A DNA stretch of 64,000 bases from an uncultured Flavobacteriales bacterium (GTDB lineage Bacteria; Bacteroidota; Bacteroidia; Flavobacteriales; Crocinitomicaceae). The notes below the pieces were generated by a model that worked only from the letters and a program-made list of their open reading frames with translations, made no database searches and was not told the DNA's origin. Location: NCBI GenBank assembly GCA_946480085.1, contig CAMLHZ010000001.1, positions 434,001-498,000 on the forward strand, read 5' to 3'. This document shows positions 60,637-64,000 of the stretch, piece after piece. Positions within the stretch are counted from its first letter, which is position 1; each line of letters starts with the position of its first letter. The position numbers were made by a program, and so were the translations under genes.

Positions 60637-61488
60637 TCAAAACGAATAACCAAGACTCACAACTGGAGAAACATTGCTAAATCCAGTTTGTTTTATTTTT
60701 TGATGCAAACGCCATTGTTCAGAAGATTCATTTGTTGTGCCGTTCGGAATATCTTGTGATGTTTGGTTATAGCTCGTTACTCTGGTACCTTTACTTCGCA
60801 TCAGAAAACAATAGGCTTGAAAACCTAAAGTTGAGGTAAGTTTATCAGTTAAGCGCATTGATAATTCTGCTTTTGAACCAACACCAATGAAATCTACAGG
60901 ATTATATTTTACCACATTTTGAATAGTGTGAATCATTACAGGAGAAGAGGTTCCTGCATAATCGTCTGTATGTGAAGTGAACTTTGAATCACTTTGCATG
61001 TAACGCACATAAGCCAATTGTGGTCCAACATCAATAAAAAAACGTTTGCTTAAAATAATGCGTTTTGACCCTCCAAGAAATGCATTCACATGGAATTGAG
61101 AGTAGGAATAAGTTTGATCGAGAATATAATCGTCTGAACCTCCGTCCTGATAATTATGATAATCGGAATAGAAATGTTCTGTCAGTTTTCTGTAAGACAT
61201 GCCAAGTCGCGTTTTCAAAATGAAACCCTTTTTTAGTATTCGATCGTAACGTAATCCGAAAGCTCCGGAATAGTTATTGCGTTCAAAATCGCTATCTGGC
61301 GGCATTGATGATGGGAATCCCCCAAAATACCAATCATCACTGTAGAATTCTCCCATGGCAGGAATACGTAATGGCTGATAAAACTCGATGTGAATAGAGT
61401 TGTATTTTTCTGCAGATTGGGCCGATAACCCACTGTCAAACGTAATTAGCATTAATATTGCGAGAAGAATCTTTTTTGTTTCTATCAT
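60637..61488 (-). CDS. Outer-membrane barrel-like hypothetical protein
   Basis: The product has 283 residues with a signal peptide (MIETKKILLAILMLITFDSGLSAQ) and barrel-like strands throughout (GAFGLRYDRILKKGFILKTRLGMSY, FHVNAFLGGSKRI, LAYVRYMQS, LTSTLGFQAYCFLM), ending in an aromatic C-terminus (VVSLGYSF). Several Tyr/Asp-rich loops. No family name can be given. Confidence 0.72.
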   Translation of the reverse strand: MIETKKILLAILMLITFDSGLSAQSAEKYNSIHIEFYQPLRIPAMGEFYSDDWYFGGFPSSMPPDSDFERNNYSGAFGLRYDRILKKGFILKTRLGMSYRKLTEHFYSDYHNYQDGGSDDYILDQTYSYSQFHVNAFLGGSKRIILSKRFFIDVGPQLAYVRYMQSDSKFTSHTDDYAGTSSPVMIHTIQNVVKYNPVDFIGVGSKAELSMRLTDKLTSTLGFQAYCFLMRSKGTRVTSYNQTSQDIPNGTTNESSEQWRLHQKIKQTGFSNVSPVVSLGYSF

Positions 61489-61667
61489 ATTCCTAACAAG
61501 TTACCACAAAAATCTAAGTCAAAAAGCAAAAGCCAAAAGTTAAAAACTTCAAGGGGCTAGCGAAACTAACGGAAAATCAAAAGATTTTGCGTCTTAACTT
61601 TTGATTTTTCACTTCTAATGTAACTTTTCGCTTTCTCATTACACCTACCTTTATGTGAGCCCACATT

Positions 61668-62189
61668 ATGAGTAACAAGAAGAAAGAATTCATGAATCTG
61701 TTTGAACCAATCCATGCTCGCTTTGAGCGGTTCTGCAAGGCGCGTGTGTATGGTGAAATGGATTTCAGGGATTTGATGCAGGAATCGGTAAGTGTAGCTT
61801 TTGAGAAATTTGATACACTGAAAGATAAAAAGGCCTTTCTGCACTTCTTGTTCGGCATTAGTATTCGGATTTTGGCCAATTCGAACAGAAAAATGTCGGA
61901 AGAACGAATGTCGACGGAACATTTGAATGCCCAGCAAATTGAAAACCATGCTGAAAAACAGCTGGAAAAAGAAGATTTGTACAAGGCATTGCAATTACTT
62001 CCGGATTTACAGCGCGAAGCTTTGATCTTGTTTGAAATTTCAGGATTCTCTATTAAAGAGATCGCTGAATTGCAAGAGGCTGGAGAATCTGCTGTCAAAC
62101 AACGCTTATTGCGTGGTCGACAACAACTCACACAATTATTAACTGAGCCACAAGTGGCAGAAACAGAAAGTTATGGAAACGCTGGATAG
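61668..62189 (+). CDS. ECF-type RNA polymerase sigma factor
   Basis: The product has 173 residues. Region 2 is at about 10-75 (YGEMDFRDLMQESVSVAFEKFDTLKDKKAF) and region 4 at about 100-160 (ALQLLPDLQREALILFEISGFSIKEIAELQEAGESAVKQRLLRGRQQL, here cited in part: IKEIAELQEAGESAVKQRL). It overlaps the DUF2807 gene by 17 bases, giving a sigma/membrane-protein pair probably controlling envelope genes. A TACCTTTA box about 20 bases upstream of the ATG may be its -7. Confidence 0.88.
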   Translation: MSNKKKEFMNLFEPIHARFERFCKARVYGEMDFRDLMQESVSVAFEKFDTLKDKKAFLHFLFGISIRILANSNRKMSEERMSTEHLNAQQIENHAEKQLEKEDLYKALQLLPDLQREALILFEISGFSIKEIAELQEAGESAVKQRLLRGRQQLTQLLTEPQVAETESYGNAG

Positions 62190-63306
62190 ACTCTTTGCAG
62201 AGGCGCGGAACGAAGCGCCAGAGACAACGTTGAGCGACGTTCAGAAATGGATAGTTCCAATGACACTTGGCGCGCTCATCATCGCATTTTTTGCGAAAAC
62301 GAAATTGATAATCACATTAAAACCATTCATTATGATTAGTTCAGCTATTGTAGCAGTGGGTATAGGAACAGGAGTTGTGTTGACAATGAATACCTCAACA
62401 CAGCAACCGGTTCAGCCAGCTGCCAAAAACACGATACACGTAAATACAAAACAAGACCCCAAACCCAACGAAACAGTATTGACTTCTGTCAATACTCCAT
62501 CGCAAGAACTGGTTGCTGAAGGAGAGCAGCAGCCAGTTTTGAGGTTGTTGGAAACCTTAAACGACGATGCGCCTTATTTACCAAGTTTGAGCTATTGTCA
62601 ATCACTTCCTTCCAATTACATTTTGCCTTATAAACTGATAGAACCCATTCAGCCATTGCCAAGAATTCCAAGAATAACAGGAGATGGGGAAGTAACGGAA
62701 ATAAATGATTTCACCTTGTTGAAAATTTGGGGCGCAGTGGATGTGGTTTTGATGCAGGGTGAAAAAGCTTCGTTCCGTATTGAAGGTGATGATAATGGCG
62801 AAGAAGCTATTCGCATTGATACGAAAGCGGGAACGCTCGAAGTGTATTCACAGTGTAAGAAAAACGATTGCAATTATGATCTAACGGTTTATATCACTGT
62901 TGTCAGTTTAAAGGAAATCAATTGTTCAGGAGCCTCATCCATAAAAACAGAGGGCGATTTGAATCTGGAGAGTTTGAAACTTGAAATTTCAGGAGCCTCG
63001 GATCTTACTTTAGGAGTTCACCTGTCCAAAATGAAAATCAATTCTTCAGGAGCATCAGATATCAATTTGGTTGGCGAGGTTGATAACCTTGAAATCATTA
63101 ACTCAGGTGCGTCTGATATAAATGCAGAAGAGTTAATGGTGCAAAAGGCAAATGTCAATTGTTCAGGCGCAAGCGTTGTAAAGATCAACGTTATGGACGA
63201 TCTGAAGATAGTTGCTTCGGGAGCAAGTGAAGTGCAAATTATAGGAGATCCTTCTAATGTAACTACAGATGTTACGGGTGCATCAGAAGTAAAGAATATA
63301 AAGTAG
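62173..63306 (+). CDS. DUF2807 (head GIN domain) membrane protein, probable sigma partner
   Basis: The product has 377 residues. The cytoplasmic N-terminus (1-25) is followed by two hydrophobic segments (about 28-42, 52-72), a Pro/Thr-rich linker (about 73-165) and a DUF2807 beta-helix at about 170-375. The helix carries seven (S/T)GAS turns about 18-22 residues apart (INCSGASSIK, LEISGASDLT, INSSGASDIN, IINSGASDIN, VNCSGASVVK, IVASGASEVQ, DVTGASEVK), one per beta-helix turn. It overlaps the ECF gene by 17 bases, as sigma/anti-sigma pairs do, although no named anti-sigma motif is seen. Confidence 0.85.
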   Translation: METLDRLFAEARNEAPETTLSDVQKWIVPMTLGALIIAFFAKTKLIITLKPFIMISSAIVAVGIGTGVVLTMNTSTQQPVQPAAKNTIHVNTKQDPKPNETVLTSVNTPSQELVAEGEQQPVLRLLETLNDDAPYLPSLSYCQSLPSNYILPYKLIEPIQPLPRIPRITGDGEVTEINDFTLLKIWGAVDVVLMQGEKASFRIEGDDNGEEAIRIDTKAGTLEVYSQCKKNDCNYDLTVYITVVSLKEINCSGASSIKTEGDLNLESLKLEISGASDLTLGVHLSKMKINSSGASDINLVGEVDNLEIINSGASDINAEELMVQKANVNCSGASVVKINVMDDLKIVASGASEVQIIGDPSNVTTDVTGASEVKNIK

Positions 63307-63337
63307 GTTAGGTAACATAAGTAAATGTAAGACAAAG

Positions 63338-63372
63338 CAAAACGCATCTTCAACGGAGGATGCGTTTTTTTG
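63338..63372 (+). terminator. Intrinsic terminator after the DUF2807 gene
   Basis: AAAACGCATC (63339-63348) pairs with GATGCGTTTT (63359-63368) and runs into a T-rich tract. Confidence 0.85.
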
Positions 63373-63420
63373 TTTACCATTGCATTCGTAGAACATTAGT
63401 GTTTAACAAGACCAGAATAG

Positions 63421-63981
63421 ATGAGAAACATTTACTTACTCTTAATGTGTTCCCTTTTTGTGAACACTATTTTTTCGCAAACAACAGTCAATAATCAGGA
63501 ATGGGATGATTATTTTATGCCTGGTGTTGGATACAAGATTTACACTCCGAAGAATGTGGACACTTTGGGTGTTTATCAGGGAATAACTACTGAATTTGTC
63601 ATCTATGCCCGCGCTCGTGGCGGTGAATCGTACAGATCGGGTCCGGGAAGGGTAAAAACTTATGGAAACCTGAGCATCATGAAGAGTGATAAGAATTCTG
63701 CAAAAGACATTTTCAACGTCAATTTTGGCTTGAATTTATCCTTTGAAGCGGTAATAAAACGCAAATTTGGAATTCCTTATTTCGGTTTAGAATTGGGAGG
63801 ATTGTTTCAGCGCGATTTCTCTTCACTGCAATTCACACCAGTGGCTGGTTTACAACTCCTTTCCAATAAACGAATGATTTGGACTGCGCAAGTAGGTTAC
63901 AATTATACCATCAAGTATTTCGATGAATATTCAGGCCTACAGTACAGTTCTACCTTCAATTTACTGTTGTGGAATAAATAG
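63421..63981 (+). CDS. Secreted hypothetical protein, possibly an outer-membrane barrel
   Basis: The product has 186 residues with a signal peptide (MRNIYLLLMCSLFVNTIFSQ). The body has short barrel-like strands (FNVNFGLNLSFEAVIKRKFG, PYFGLELGGLFQRDFS, TAQVGYNYTIKYFDEYS) and ends in the aromatic-tailed YSSTFNLLLWNK. Reads like a small outer-membrane barrel of unknown family. Both ends are in the window. Confidence 0.7.
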   Translation: MRNIYLLLMCSLFVNTIFSQTTVNNQEWDDYFMPGVGYKIYTPKNVDTLGVYQGITTEFVIYARARGGESYRSGPGRVKTYGNLSIMKSDKNSAKDIFNVNFGLNLSFEAVIKRKFGIPYFGLELGGLFQRDFSSLQFTPVAGLQLLSNKRMIWTAQVGYNYTIKYFDEYSGLQYSSTFNLLLWNK

Positions 63982-64000
63982 ACGTAACCAAAATCCAGCT

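Overview
The window is chromosomal DNA of a Bacteroidota bacterium, most likely a gliding-type member of the Flavobacteriales (a Crocinitomicaceae/Fluviicola-like genome would fit, but that level is inference). The supporting signs are several proteins with type IX secretion (T9SS) C-terminal sorting domains, PorP/SprF-like proteins, a CHU_C gliding-type C-terminus, a LytS/LytTR regulatory pair with TPR repeats, promoters of the form TTG-N19-TAnnTTTG, the rimP-nusA-infB and mreCD-mrdA-rodA operons, and many short palindromic intergenic repeats. No insertion sequence, prophage, integrase or CRISPR array was seen.

Layout. 1-1,418 (minus): the 5' part of an OmpA-like gene running off the left edge, a small membrane protein, and a two-gene unit whose second product ends in a poly-Asp tail. 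1,419-1,872: the only gene-free stretch over 300 bases, holding a 28-bp palindrome and a 149-bp element with inverted-repeat ends. 1,873-4,893 (minus): LytTR regulator and TPR sensor kinase. 5,517-11,232 (plus): leuS, a membrane protein, a secreted beta-propeller and a secreted protein. 11,296-14,901 (minus): an ECF sigma factor followed by a 1,013-residue protein joining an anti-sigma-like N-terminus, a DsbD-alpha-like domain and a TonB C-terminal domain. 15,112-20,418: DUF1345 protein, a lysozyme-fold-like protein and a secreted subtilase. 20,556-26,940 (minus): asnS, a lipoprotein, and a PorP/SprF protein paired with a 1,123-residue CotH/TSP3/CHU_C surface protein. 27,103-28,214: lipoprotein and DUF2490 protein. 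28,272-33,013 (minus): rodA, mrdA, mreD and mreC (no mreB). 33,089-41,741: outer-membrane protein, galE, a flippase, a GT4 glycosyltransferase, a dicarboxylate/amino-acid symporter, a GH114-like lipoprotein and an acyltransferase. 41,925-46,335 (plus): a frameshifted fibre-like gene, a large T9SS cargo protein and two lipoproteins, an accessory-looking block. 46,454-48,994 (minus): an Mla/MCE lipid transporter. 49,184-53,419: LETM1-related protein, YdeI-like protein and a secreted M43-like metalloprotease. 53,568-58,384 (minus): rimP-nusA-infB. 58,570-60,312: two PorP/SprF-like paralogues. 60,419-60,491 (minus): initiator tRNA. 60,637-63,981: outer-membrane protein, a second ECF sigma factor with a DUF2807 partner, and a secreted protein.

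How it fits together. Much of the window builds the cell envelope: elongation machinery (MreC/D, PBP2, RodA), surface polysaccharide (GalE, flippase, GT4, acyltransferase), outer-membrane lipid transport (MCE) and T9SS surface or secreted cargo (propeller, subtilase, metalloprotease, CotH protein, the 781-residue protein). Two sigma/membrane-protein pairs and one two-component pair could sense envelope state. The remainder is translation housekeeping (leuS, asnS, tRNA-fMet, rimP-nusA-infB). The most unusual items are the anti-sigma/DsbD/TonB fusion, a terminator-like hairpin between promoter and start codon of rimP-nusA-infB, a palindromic repeat apparently inserted in frame into leuS, and a palindromic repeat that forms the end of rodA.
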